Assembly (NCBI GenBank): GCA_001556125.1
Contig: LSIG01000072.1
Span: 1 to 46,784 of the forward strand
Length of the DNA stretch: 46,784 bases
Source: Rhizobiales bacterium CCH10-E5
GTDB taxonomy: Bacteria > Pseudomonadota > Alphaproteobacteria > Rhizobiales > Beijerinckiaceae
Direction of reading: 5' to 3'
The notes below the pieces were generated by a model. It did not search any database. It had not been told where the DNA came from and saw only the letters and a list, made by a program, of their open reading frames with translations. A program made the position numbers and the translations under genes. Shown piece by piece: positions 1 through 7,299 of this stretch. Positions within the stretch are counted from its first letter, which is position 1, and each line of letters opens with the position of its first letter.

Positions 1-1
1 G

Positions 2-601
2 CAGCGGGGCGTGCGTCCGATCCGGACGATCAAGACCAACGCCCAGCCGATCCTCATCGCCTACGAGCAGGGCTGCCACAATCTGCCGGATGACCAGCGG
101 GATCTCGCGCTCTACAACGAGCGCGCCGCCCGCGTCCGCGAGCACGCCGGCTTCAGGGAGAACCTCGCGGCGGCTCTTGCCAATCGCTTCGCCGATCGTG
201 AGTCGTCGCCTTACCCCGAGGCGACGCTCTACAGCGGCGGTTTCCTCTCAAACGACGATGCCCGGGCCTGCGCCCGCTGGCATGCCTCGCCCTGGGAGGA
301 CCGGGCCGCGATCGCGGCGGGGTTCAGCGACGAGCGGCTGAAAGCCTTCGCCAACCGACTGGCGCTGCTGGAGGCGCCGCAGACGTTGTCGCCGGCGGGC
401 TGGCAGAAGGGCCAGGCCTGGCTGCGCGACCGGCTGACGACGCAAGCCGACGTGCCGTGGCTGACCTTGCCGAAAGCGCTCAGCGAGGTCGCGCTGCTGC
501 GACAGATGCATCCTGCAGGTGATGCCGCCCGACATGCGCATCTCGATGCGATCGAGCGGTGGCTTTGCGAGCAGAGCCGGTTCTTCCAGCTCCCGGCCTG
601 A
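2..601 (+). CDS. sbcB: Exodeoxyribonuclease I, C-terminal part (5' end outside window)
   Basis: The reading frame is open through the left edge, so the window holds only the last ~199 residues. They match the C-terminal region of exonuclease I, the processive 3'-5' single-strand DNA exonuclease of recombination and mismatch repair. Visible family features are the segment IRTIKTNAQPILIAYE near the start, LYSGGF in the middle, and the block ending in RLALLEAPQTLSP. The N-terminal DEDD nuclease domain that carries the active site is not visible, so catalytic competence cannot be judged. The gene lies at the head of a row of plus-strand island genes and ends 30 nt before the first structured leader. 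An exonuclease I in an island could act in element replication or recombination, or in anti-phage or anti-host functions; the sequence does not decide. Confidence 0.85.
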   Translation, partial: QRGVRPIRTIKTNAQPILIAYEQGCHNLPDDQRDLALYNERAARVREHAGFRENLAAALANRFADRESSPYPEATLYSGGFLSNDDARACARWHASPWEDRAAIAAGFSDERLKAFANRLALLEAPQTLSPAGWQKGQAWLRDRLTTQADVPWLTLPKALSEVALLRQMHPAGDAARHAHLDAIERWLCEQSRFFQLPA

Positions 602-631
602 ACCGAACAGCCCGGACGAATGACGATGAAG

Positions 632-704
632 AAGGCGCCGGCGACGGCGCCTTTGTCGATTCCGGGAGGAGGAAGGGGACGCGCAGCCGATGGAGCTGTG
701 ACCC
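632..704 (+). promoter_or_regulatory. Structured leader 1 of the paralogue array (two hairpins)
   Basis: Hairpin 1 is a perfect 9-bp stem (632-640 with 645-653, loop GCGA) followed by TTTG. Hairpin 2 has a 5-bp stem GCAGC/GCTGT (683-687 with 695-699, one G-U pair, 7-nt loop) enclosed by GGG (676-678) and CCC (702-704). It ends 17 nt before the ATG at 722. The same two-hairpin plan stands before all five paralogous genes. The segment TCGATTCCGGGA between the hairpins is identical in leader 3. Confidence 0.7.
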
Positions 705-721
705 ACAGGATTCAAAAGACC

Positions 722-1723
722 ATGACGAACAACGACCAGGACCGGAGCATCACGCCGATGCCGACCGATGATGAAAGCCACGGCAACCGGCCACTCGGGC
801 CGATCCGCGACCCGCTCGCCGAGGCGACCCGCAGCATCGGCAACGATCCCTCGCTCGCCGAGCTGATCGCGGTGCGCGATCACGCGCCCGATCTCAGAAT
901 CGTCGCGCGCGAGGCGAAGCGCTGCAACGACGAGGCGGACCGAATGCCGCTCGGCCTCGAACGGACCTACGAGGAGCGGATGGCAGAGGTCGGCCTGCAG
1001 ATCGTCGGCTTGAGCTGTGCGGCCATCGTCGCGATCTGGCCGACGGACTCGATCGATGATGCCGACGCCAAACGGGCGCTCGCTCGGGAGACGCAGCCAC
1101 ACTACGAAGACACCGACTTCGGGATGGCGCCGCTGCTCTCGATCGAGGACGCGGCCCGCATCAGGCTCCACCGCGCCGCCTTCGACGTCGGCGCGCTCGT
1201 CGTGCCTCCAGGCCCTCCCGGACCGGCGCCCACCGACAGGGGTCTCGCGAGCTGGCCGCTGTCGCGGTTCGATCTCGTCGACGCTGTGCCGCTGGCCGGC
1301 GGGCCGGCCACCCTGGATGCACGCGGCATCGCCCGGTGGAAGGCCTTCGTCGACGCCTATCCTGACCTGACCGCGCTGGTCGACCGCTTCAGCGCGATGA
1401 TCGCGATCGCCGATCGCCTCACGGTGATGGCCCTTCGCAACGAGCCCGACAGCGCGGCGCTGCGCCGGGCTGCCGAGGGCGCTCGCATTCTCGCCTATCT
1501 CGCCGCGGCCAGGGCCGCGATCTGGCCCTCGATGCTGCACTCGGCCGACGCCGAGGCCAAGCTCAGGCTGGTAGCGCTGATCAACGACCGCGCCTGCCGG
1601 CACGATCCTTTGCATCAGCAGGCCACCATCCGGCATCTGGTCAGCGAGGCCAACTTCATCGCACGGCGGTTCCGGTTCGGGGCAACGCTCGAGCTCCACC
1701 CGCAGTGGATCCCGGTTGTGTAA
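722..1723 (+). CDS. Two-repeat island protein, paralogue 1 (unknown function)
   Basis: This 333-residue protein belongs to a family I do not recognise. It is predicted soluble and mostly helical, with no signal peptide. It contains two copies of one domain: copy 1 has PDL at 56-58, AIWP at 104-107 and DADAK at 113-117; copy 2 has PDL at 214-216, AIWP at 266-269 and DAEAK at 276-280. It most resembles paralogue 2, sharing DPSxAEL before repeat 1, AEGARI and VALIN around repeat 2, and the same total length. An in-frame ATG exists upstream at 620, but the conserved leader lies between it and 722, so 722 is the better start. It is the first of five tandem paralogues. No enzyme motif is visible; a structural or partner-binding role is only a guess. 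Confidence 0.8.
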   Translation: MTNNDQDRSITPMPTDDESHGNRPLGPIRDPLAEATRSIGNDPSLAELIAVRDHAPDLRIVAREAKRCNDEADRMPLGLERTYEERMAEVGLQIVGLSCAAIVAIWPTDSIDDADAKRALARETQPHYEDTDFGMAPLLSIEDAARIRLHRAAFDVGALVVPPGPPGPAPTDRGLASWPLSRFDLVDAVPLAGGPATLDARGIARWKAFVDAYPDLTALVDRFSAMIAIADRLTVMALRNEPDSAALRRAAEGARILAYLAAARAAIWPSMLHSADAEAKLRLVALINDRACRHDPLHQQATIRHLVSEANFIARRFRFGATLELHPQWIPVV

Positions 1724-1749
1724 CGGAATCGCCGGAGAGAGGACATGGC

Positions 1750-1825
1750 GATGGCGTCCCTGCGAGGACGCCATCTGCGTTTCTCAGGAGCGGAGGGAGA
1801 CATGCGGCCAGATGGTCGCAACCCC
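1750..1825 (+). promoter_or_regulatory. Structured leader 2 of the paralogue array (two hairpins)
   Basis: Hairpin 1 is a perfect 10-bp stem (1750-1759 with 1766-1775, 6-nt loop). Hairpin 2 is a 6-bp stem GCGGCC/GGTCGC (1804-1809 with 1814-1819, one G-U pair, tetraloop AGAT) enclosed by GGG (1795-1797) and CCCC (1822-1825). It ends 15 nt before the ATG at 1841. The stem sequence differs completely from leader 1 while the shape is kept. Confidence 0.7.
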
Positions 1826-1840
1826 ATAGGAAAGTTCAAA

Positions 1841-2842
1841 ATGACCAGGAAGACTGAGGATGGCGGGCGCTCGCTCGCCAAGCGCGGCGCAGGCCCCGTG
1901 GAGGAGCCCGCCAACCGGGCGCTGCGCGATCCGATCGCGACGGCGGTCGAGATCATCAACGGCGATGACCCGAGCGTCGCGGAGCTGGTGGCGTTCCGGC
2001 GCCAGCCGATCGACCTGAAGACGGCGGCGCGCAACGCCAAAAACCTGTCGAACGAGGAGTTCCGGCTCTATCTCTCCAAAGAACTCGGCGAGCGCGACTA
2101 CGACCTCGCCTGCGCCGGGCTTCAGATCATGAGTCTGAGCCTGGTCGCGCTGACCGCGATCTGGCCAAGCGACGACCTCGACCAGGCCGAGGCCAAGCTC
2201 GCCCTCGCCGAGCAGACCGGCGCCCTGCACCATCGCCGCGACCAGAGCTTCGTCTCGACGATGGACGCGACTTTGGCGCGCCGCCTGCGCTGGAAGCGCA
2301 CTGCCTTCAGCGTGCCGGCGCTCATGTTGCCTCCAGCGCAAACGGCGCCAGAGAGCGACAGCCGCGGGCTGGCGACCTGGCCGCTCGAGCGCTGGGACCT
2401 CTCCGCAGGCCTGGAATTGCGTGGCGGTCCGCCCGCCTTCGCGCATCGGCAGATCACAGACTGGGTCGGCTACGCGAGCGCCGCCCCCGATCTCGACCTC
2501 CTTCTGCAGCGCGCCCAGACCATGTTCGAAAGCTGCGACCGGCTGATCGCGCTGGCCCAGCGCGGTCCGGAGAATGCGAGCGAACTGATGGTGGCGGCGG
2601 AAGGCGCCCGCATCGCCGGCTACCTCGCGGCAGCGCAGGTCATGATCTGGCCGGTACACAACCGCGCCGCGCTGGCGACCAAGAAGGCGGTCGTGGCGCT
2701 GATCAACCTGCGCGGCGAGATCGGCGACCCCGCGCACATGCAGGCGGCGATCCGGCACGTCACGGCTGACGCGGCCTGGGTCAAATCGCTGCCGCCGGAC
2801 AGCCGCGACCGGCTCGTCTTCGAGTGGTCAGAGTTGGTCTAA
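1841..2842 (+). CDS. Two-repeat island protein, paralogue 2 (unknown function)
   Basis: This protein has 333 residues, exactly the length of paralogue 1, and is clearly homologous to it along the whole chain. Repeat 1 carries IDL at about 57-59, AIWP at 106-109 and QAEAK at 115-119. Repeat 2 carries APDL, then AEGARI, MIWP and VVALIN. The end of repeat 2 keeps the family signature DPxHxQAAIRH. An in-frame ATG at 1745 would add 32 residues, but these would be encoded by the leader hairpins, so 1841 is chosen. No catalytic motif, membrane segment or signal peptide is seen. Function is unknown; its membership of a tandem array implies a job shared or divided among the paralogues. Confidence 0.8.
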   Translation: MTRKTEDGGRSLAKRGAGPVEEPANRALRDPIATAVEIINGDDPSVAELVAFRRQPIDLKTAARNAKNLSNEEFRLYLSKELGERDYDLACAGLQIMSLSLVALTAIWPSDDLDQAEAKLALAEQTGALHHRRDQSFVSTMDATLARRLRWKRTAFSVPALMLPPAQTAPESDSRGLATWPLERWDLSAGLELRGGPPAFAHRQITDWVGYASAAPDLDLLLQRAQTMFESCDRLIALAQRGPENASELMVAAEGARIAGYLAAAQVMIWPVHNRAALATKKAVVALINLRGEIGDPAHMQAAIRHVTADAAWVKSLPPDSRDRLVFEWSELV

Positions 2843-2874
2843 TAGGCGCGAAGAACAGTCCATCTGACGACATG

Positions 2875-2951
2875 AAGGGAGGCGTCCGCGCGCGGGCGCC
2901 TCTTCGATTCCGGGACCAGACGGGACAGCGCAGCCGCGTGGCTGTGACCCC
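2875..2951 (+). promoter_or_regulatory. Structured leader 3 of the paralogue array (two hairpins)
   Basis: Hairpin 1 has a stem of about 9-10 bp with one G-U pair (2879-2888 with 2893-2902) followed by TTC. Hairpin 2 is a 5-bp stem CAGCC/GGCTG (2931-2935 with 2940-2944, tetraloop GCGT) enclosed by GGG (2922-2924) and CCCC (2948-2951). It ends 21 nt before the ATG at 2973. An alternative pairing ACAGC/GCTGT (2925-2929 with 2941-2945) is possible, so the helix may switch register. Confidence 0.7.
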
Positions 2952-2972
2952 AACGAACCTGGGACGAACACC

Positions 2973-3893
2973 ATGAACACTCTTCTTCCGCTGTCGCTCG
3001 CCGACATCGAGCTCGACCTGCCGCTTCGGCCCGTCACCGACGACCTCGCGGGCTTCGCCAACCAGCTCTCCCTCAAGGCCGGGCTGGAGCAGGGCTATGC
3101 CGCGTTCGCGGCGAACGCGTTCTCGCTCGGCGAGATCAGCTCCCGCGCCATCGGCTACGCCGACGAGGTCACGCGTTTCGTCGCGCTGGCCGGCATCTCC
3201 GAACCCCAGCAGGTCACCTATCTCTTCGACGTGCTGATCGCGCTCTCGCTGCTCGACGCGGCCGCGACCATCACGGTCGCGCTGGTACCGCCGCGCTCGC
3301 AGGGCGACTTCGCGGCCCGCCGACGCGTTCTCGACGACGTCGTCGCGGCTGTCGGCGGCGACCACACGTTCGCGTCGTTCGCCCGCAAGGCCTTCGCCTA
3401 TCCGGGCATGGCCGACACCTCCCCCGCCGACCTGAGCTTCGACGCTGCGACGGTTCCCGGCCTCGACAAGGTCCGGGAGGGGCAGCCGGCGATGGTCGGG
3501 CTCGAGCAGGGGCTGAGCCTGATGACCTTCCTGCGCAACCTCGCGCCAGCGGGCACCCTGATCGAGCGCGCCAGCCTGCAGCTCGACGATGCCGATCGCT
3601 TCGCCGTTGCCAGCGAGGCAGATGAGCTCGATCGCGAACGCCTCGACCAGCTTCAAGGCGCCTGCCACGGCGCCAGGCTGCTGGCCGCGGCTGATCTGGC
3701 GCGGGCCTGCCTGATCGCCGCCGCCGCCACCAGGGACGACCAGACGGTTCGAGACCGCATCAACGCGATCACCAATCGACTTCAGGATGAGCGACTGCGC
3801 GACGTCGTCCGGTTCGCTCAGGCCGCCGCCGAGAGGCTGAAGGAGCTTCGGCTGATGCAGCGCCGGATTGCGGACCGCGAGCGTCAGCGCTGA
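2973..3893 (+). CDS. Two-repeat island protein, paralogue 3 (unknown function, most divergent)
   Basis: This 306-residue, alanine-rich, helical protein is placed in the family by its position, its leader and its internal duplication. GLEQG occurs near the start of each half (about residues 31-35 and 177-181), and each half later runs into a hydrophobic segment (TITVALVPP in the first, GARLLAAADLARACLIAA in the second) followed by an Asp/Arg-rich helix. The AIWP motif of the other members is replaced by ALVPP and is missing from the second half, so it is the outlier of the five. The start follows the leader directly. Function is unknown. Homology to the others is an inference from pattern, not from high identity. 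Confidence 0.75.
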   Translation: MNTLLPLSLADIELDLPLRPVTDDLAGFANQLSLKAGLEQGYAAFAANAFSLGEISSRAIGYADEVTRFVALAGISEPQQVTYLFDVLIALSLLDAAATITVALVPPRSQGDFAARRRVLDDVVAAVGGDHTFASFARKAFAYPGMADTSPADLSFDAATVPGLDKVREGQPAMVGLEQGLSLMTFLRNLAPAGTLIERASLQLDDADRFAVASEADELDRERLDQLQGACHGARLLAAADLARACLIAAAATRDDQTVRDRINAITNRLQDERLRDVVRFAQAAAERLKELRLMQRRIADRERQR

Positions 3894-3930
3894 CCGGCGC
3901 ACCCTGCGGAAACGCTGCCCGTCGCGATGG

Positions 3931-4008
3931 AAGGGCGCCGCTGCTGGCAGCGTCTTTGTCCAATGCGAGGGATGACGGGGAGGAGCGTAGCCGACCGGCT
4001 TTGACCCC
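3931..4008 (+). promoter_or_regulatory. Structured leader 4 of the paralogue array (two hairpins)
   Basis: Hairpin 1 is imperfect: a core stem at 3939-3943 with 3948-3952, outer pairing weak, followed by TCTTTG. Hairpin 2 is a 4-bp stem AGCC/GGCT (3989-3992 with 3997-4000, tetraloop GACC) enclosed by GGGG (3977-3980) and CCCC (4005-4008). It ends 14 nt before the ATG at 4023. Confidence 0.65.
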
Positions 4009-4022
4009 GATGAGAAGACACC

Positions 4023-4952
4023 ATGAAGATCGACATTCCACAGCCGACCCTGCCGCACACCGACGGCCCGGACAAAGATGAGCGCCAGCGGGATGCTGCG
4101 TGGACGGCCTGCAGACGCCTGCCGCTCGCGCCTGTCAACGACGAGCTCGAGGCGCTGGAGCGTCTCATCGATGATGACGCACCGGCGCTGCGACGCTTCG
4201 CTGCGGTCTGGCAGGACCGGCCTGCGCTGGTCGCCGTCCGCGCCCGCGCCCGTTTCCATACCGATCAGCTTAGCCGCCTGCTCGATCAGGTGCGCGAGGG
4301 GCAGATCACGGCCTCTGCCGTGGTCCTCAACTGCGCCAGGGCGCTAGCGCTACTGATCGACAGCGCCAATGTCGCGACAATACTGATCGCACCACGGGAT
4401 GACGAGGATCACCGGGCGCTCGCGAGCTTCCGTCGAGCGCTGCGCGCGCAGGCGAGCCGCTCGCGCGACGAGGCGCTTCGCCAGCAGGCGGACGCGATCT
4501 GCGGCGGCGCACTCGTCGCGATGAGCGAACAGAATGTCCGACCGCCCCGGTTGCCGCAGGCGTCGCCCGAGGGGCTCGCCGCACAGCCAGGCGAGGCAGC
4601 GGCCTACCCGCTCGCGCTGGCCCCGTCGCTGCAGCTCTGGCTGGAGACGGGCATCGATCCCGGCGATGCGCTCGCCGGCGCGCGCGCCCTGCTGGCTCAG
4701 GTCGATAGCTGGCGGCGCGTGCGGCAGCGGCTCATCGACCCGGGCCTGCTCGATGCCGCGATCCGGGGCGCGATGCTGCTCGCCTATGGAAGGCTGGCAC
4801 GGCTGGTCCTGTGGCCGGCTCGCGACACAGACGAGGTCTCGATCCAGCGCGCCGCGCTCGATCTGCTCGCGCCGCGCCATCGCGATCCCGAGCATCTGCG
4901 CGCCGCCATCGAATGGGCAGCCGCCCGCAGTGGCCATGGCATGGGGCGCTGA
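4023..4952 (+). CDS. Two-repeat island protein, paralogue 4 (unknown function)
   Basis: This 309-residue protein resembles paralogue 5 most. The first half contains RPALVAVRARAR and then ALALLIDSANVATILIAP with an acidic stretch after it. The second half contains ALAGARALLAQVDSW and then AIRGAMLLAYGRLARLVLWP, followed by DPEHLRAAIEWA. The second-half signature (GA, LAY, LWPA, then DPxHxxAxIxxA) is shared with paralogues 1, 2 and 5. There is no signal peptide, clear membrane helix or known catalytic motif. The start at 4023 follows the fourth leader. The gene is separated from its neighbours by about 128-129 nt on each side, each space filled mostly by a leader. Confidence 0.78.
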   Translation: MKIDIPQPTLPHTDGPDKDERQRDAAWTACRRLPLAPVNDELEALERLIDDDAPALRRFAAVWQDRPALVAVRARARFHTDQLSRLLDQVREGQITASAVVLNCARALALLIDSANVATILIAPRDDEDHRALASFRRALRAQASRSRDEALRQQADAICGGALVAMSEQNVRPPRLPQASPEGLAAQPGEAAAYPLALAPSLQLWLETGIDPGDALAGARALLAQVDSWRRVRQRLIDPGLLDAAIRGAMLLAYGRLARLVLWPARDTDEVSIQRAALDLLAPRHRDPEHLRAAIEWAAARSGHGMGR

Positions 4953-4990
4953 ACGCGTCAGGCTTCGTAGCAGTCCCAAACACGCTTCTG

Positions 4991-5063
4991 AAGGCGCGGC
5001 GGTCTCCGTCGCGCCTTTGATCGTGACGGCAGGAACTTGGGTGCAGCTCAACCGAGCCAACCC
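4991..5063 (+). promoter_or_regulatory. Structured leader 5 of the paralogue array (two hairpins)
   Basis: Hairpin 1 is the strongest of the set: a 12-bp stem with one G-U pair (4991-5002 with 5006-5017, loop TCT). Hairpin 2 is a 4-bp stem GCTC/GAGC (5046-5049 with 5054-5057, tetraloop AACC) enclosed by GGGT (5039-5042) and ACCC (5060-5063). It ends 16 nt before the ATG at 5080. Here even the outer helix varies in a compensated way (T with A at its inner end). Confidence 0.7.
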
Positions 5064-5079
5064 TACCGGAACCTGGACC

Positions 5080-6021
5080 ATGACCGACATCAACACCGCA
5101 ACGCTTCGTGACCTCAACCTCTCTTCGGAGACAGCCTTTGTCATCGATGAGCTCGCCGCTATCGAGACGCTGCTGCCTGATGTCTCCGATGACCTAGAGC
5201 GCCATGCCGCGCTGTTCGACCGCCTGCCGCCACTTCTCGACCTGCGCGATCGGGCTCTCGTTCATGCAGAACAGTATGCGCGTTTCCTCGCACTCGCGGA
5301 GGCTGACCCTTCCGCACTCGAGGAACGCGTCGACACCGGCAATGCGCTCGCCATTCTCGCGCACGCCGACGAAATCGCCATGCTGCTGGTGCCGGTGATC
5401 TCCCCTGAGGATCGCGTCGCGCGGGCCATGCTGTCGCGCGAGCGCGATGAGCAGTATCGGGGCGGCAGGGGCGTCCATGCCACCGAGCTGATGATGCGCG
5501 CTCTGCAGCGCTCCGGCACTACTGACACCATGGGCCTAACCCGCGACGGGCGCGTCCCGCTGGAGCATCAGGAGACCGCGACACGGTTCCTTGGCGGGGT
5601 CTGCGGCAAGGCCTTGGAAGGCGACAGCACCGCGCCCGACAGCTACCGGCTGGAGGACGCTCTCGCACTTGAGGCCTGGTTCAGGCAGCCTCCGGACCTC
5701 GTCGCCTTGCTGGACGAGGCCAGAGCCCACCTGGGTTCTGTCGATGCCTGGTCTGAGTCCGACGAGGTCGGCCTGAGCTGGTACGGGGCGACGCGCGGAG
5801 CGCTCGTCCTCGCCTATGCGAAGCTCTGCCGCGTCGGCCTGTGGCCCGCGCGAAGCGCGGACGATCTGGTCGCAAAGATCGAAGCCGAGCGCCTGATCTC
5901 CGGACACAACGGCGATCCCGATCACATGCGGGCCCTGGTCGAGATCGCGCTTGGGGTCGGACGCCGCATCGCGCGGCAGGGTCCGCCCTTCCTCACCGCG
6001 CTCAGCGGCGTCGAGCTGTGA
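5080..6021 (+). CDS. Two-repeat island protein, paralogue 5 (unknown function)
   Basis: This 313-residue protein ends the array. The first half shows LPPLLDLRDRALVHAEQ and then LAILAHADEIAMLLVP. The second half shows PPDLVALLDEARAHLGSVDAW and then GALVLAYAKLCRVGLWPA, followed by GDPDHMRALVEIA. It aligns best with paralogue 4. The start at 5080 is set by the fifth leader; the open frame runs further upstream through paralogue 4 in another phase, which is a shadow. The stop codon lies only 5 nt before the ATG of the AAA+ ATPase gene, so the two are probably translated together. Function is unknown, but the coupling suggests that this member at least works with the ATPase. Confidence 0.8.
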   Translation: MTDINTATLRDLNLSSETAFVIDELAAIETLLPDVSDDLERHAALFDRLPPLLDLRDRALVHAEQYARFLALAEADPSALEERVDTGNALAILAHADEIAMLLVPVISPEDRVARAMLSRERDEQYRGGRGVHATELMMRALQRSGTTDTMGLTRDGRVPLEHQETATRFLGGVCGKALEGDSTAPDSYRLEDALALEAWFRQPPDLVALLDEARAHLGSVDAWSESDEVGLSWYGATRGALVLAYAKLCRVGLWPARSADDLVAKIEAERLISGHNGDPDHMRALVEIALGVGRRIARQGPPFLTALSGVEL

Positions 6022-6026
6022 GGCGC

Positions 6027-7235
6027 ATGATGACTGGGCTCAAGTCTCATTCGGAAGGCGACATCGACGCTGTCGCGGCGTGGCGCGACCATGGCCGCCG
6101 CGCTCTGATCGACCTGCTGCGCGACCAGCGCCCCGACGGCGGACCTGCGCACCCTGAGACCGACCCCGATCAAGAGCTGTCTGAGCCCACCGGACCGGCG
6201 ATCGAAATCTTCGACACCGAGCGGCTCGCGCGTCGGCTGGGTCATGGCGAGGGCTTCATCGGCGACCCCGCTGAAGGCAACACTGACGAGGACGCCGCGC
6301 AGGCCCGGCAGGTCAGGCTCTGGAGCCGAATGCTCCACGACAGCCGCGGGCCATGGCGCAAACTCGTGATTGCAGATGAGGCCATCATCGAGCGTCTGAA
6401 GGCGCTCGACCTGATCTGCCCGCAGTTCGCCGCGGTCACGGCCTGGGTGGCCAGGGCAGCGACGCTGAGCCGAGTGACCAACACGCCCTTGCGGCTCGAC
6501 CCCGCGGTCGTGGTCGGCCCGCCGGGCATCGGCAAAACCTTCTACGCCCGCAAGCTCGCAGAGGCGCTGGCCGTCCCTTGCGAGGTCATTGCGATGAATC
6601 TGATGACGGATCGTGGATCGACCTTCAGCGGGTTGTCGCCCGTCTGGAAGGCATCGGCTCCCGGCAAGGTGGTGAAGCTCCTGATCGAAGGCACCCACGC
6701 CTGTCCGCTCATCGTCATCGACGAGATCGATAAGGCCTCGCCGATCAACCCGTCGGAGACACCCATCAACGTCCTCCACACGTTGCTGGAGCGCGAGAAC
6801 GCGGCCTGCTTCGTCGACGAGTTTGTCGATTTGCCGAGCCGGGCCGACCACATCTTCTGGTTCGCCACCGCCAACAGCCTCGATCCCCTGCCGCCGAGCA
6901 TCGTCGACCGGCTGATCGTATTCCAGGTCGATGCGAAGGAGGCCGAGATGCTCGCCATCCAGCAGAGCATCTTCCATGAGGCAAACCTCCGCGCTGGCCG
7001 TGCTTTCGCCGAACCCGAGATCGCACTGTTTCAGGGCACAGCCCGGCATAATCCGCGAACCCTTTCGCGGCTCTGGACCATCGCCATGGGTTTCGCCTGC
7101 GAAGCCGGTCGAAGACACCTCATCGACGCTGATATGCGTGGGGCCGAGCAGGTCCTGCTGGCCGGAAAAGAGGCCGCGAAACGGCCGATCGGGTTCATCC
7201 GATCAGCATCGAAGGGAGAGAAGGCACGCGAGTGA
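6027..7235 (+). CDS. AAA+ ATPase with Lon-like ATPase domain, no protease domain
   Basis: This protein of about 402 residues has an N-terminal region of ~160 residues without recognised features, then an AAA+ module. Walker A is GPPGIGKT (about 164-171), Walker B is LIVIDEIDKA (about 228-237), sensor 1 is the Asn of FWFATAN, a likely arginine finger is the Arg of DR in SIVDRLIVF, and sensor 2 lies in NPRTLSRLW. The module resembles the ATPase part of Lon, including the PGKVVKLL and LLERENAACFVDE segments. The Lon peptidase domain with its Ser-Lys dyad is absent; the protein ends about 40 residues after the AAA+ lid. ATG codons at 6027 and 6030 are both possible, with GAGG just upstream. It follows paralogue 5 by 5 nt and lacks the structured leader. 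A remodelling motor acting on the paralogues is my inference. Confidence 0.85.
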   Translation: MMTGLKSHSEGDIDAVAAWRDHGRRALIDLLRDQRPDGGPAHPETDPDQELSEPTGPAIEIFDTERLARRLGHGEGFIGDPAEGNTDEDAAQARQVRLWSRMLHDSRGPWRKLVIADEAIIERLKALDLICPQFAAVTAWVARAATLSRVTNTPLRLDPAVVVGPPGIGKTFYARKLAEALAVPCEVIAMNLMTDRGSTFSGLSPVWKASAPGKVVKLLIEGTHACPLIVIDEIDKASPINPSETPINVLHTLLERENAACFVDEFVDLPSRADHIFWFATANSLDPLPPSIVDRLIVFQVDAKEAEMLAIQQSIFHEANLRAGRAFAEPEIALFQGTARHNPRTLSRLWTIAMGFACEAGRRHLIDADMRGAEQVLLAGKEAAKRPIGFIRSASKGEKARE

Positions 7236-7299
7236 GGGACGGTCGGACCCCTAAGGAACCTCCAGCCGACGATTAGAAGCAGAAAGACGAATCCAGACA

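Noticed and set aside
620..721. Upstream in-frame extension of paralogue 1 starting at 620
   Set aside because: The extra residues would be encoded by the structured leader, and the other four paralogues start right after their leaders.
248..1774. A 508-codon open frame on the minus strand opposite paralogue 1 and the exonuclease gene
   Set aside because: High-GC DNA produces long antisense frames. This one is rich in Arg/Pro/His with no domain logic, crosses the leader hairpins, and opposes well-supported genes.
2781..4259. A 492-codon minus-strand frame opposite paralogues 3 and 4
   Set aside because: Same reasoning: shadow composition, no recognisable motif, and it would cover two conserved leaders.
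7214..7240. GGGACGGTCGGACCCC before the 286-residue gene, resembling the outer GGG/CCCC of the leader motif
   Set aside because: No inner stem can form between the G and C runs and hairpin 1 is absent, so it does not meet the leader pattern.
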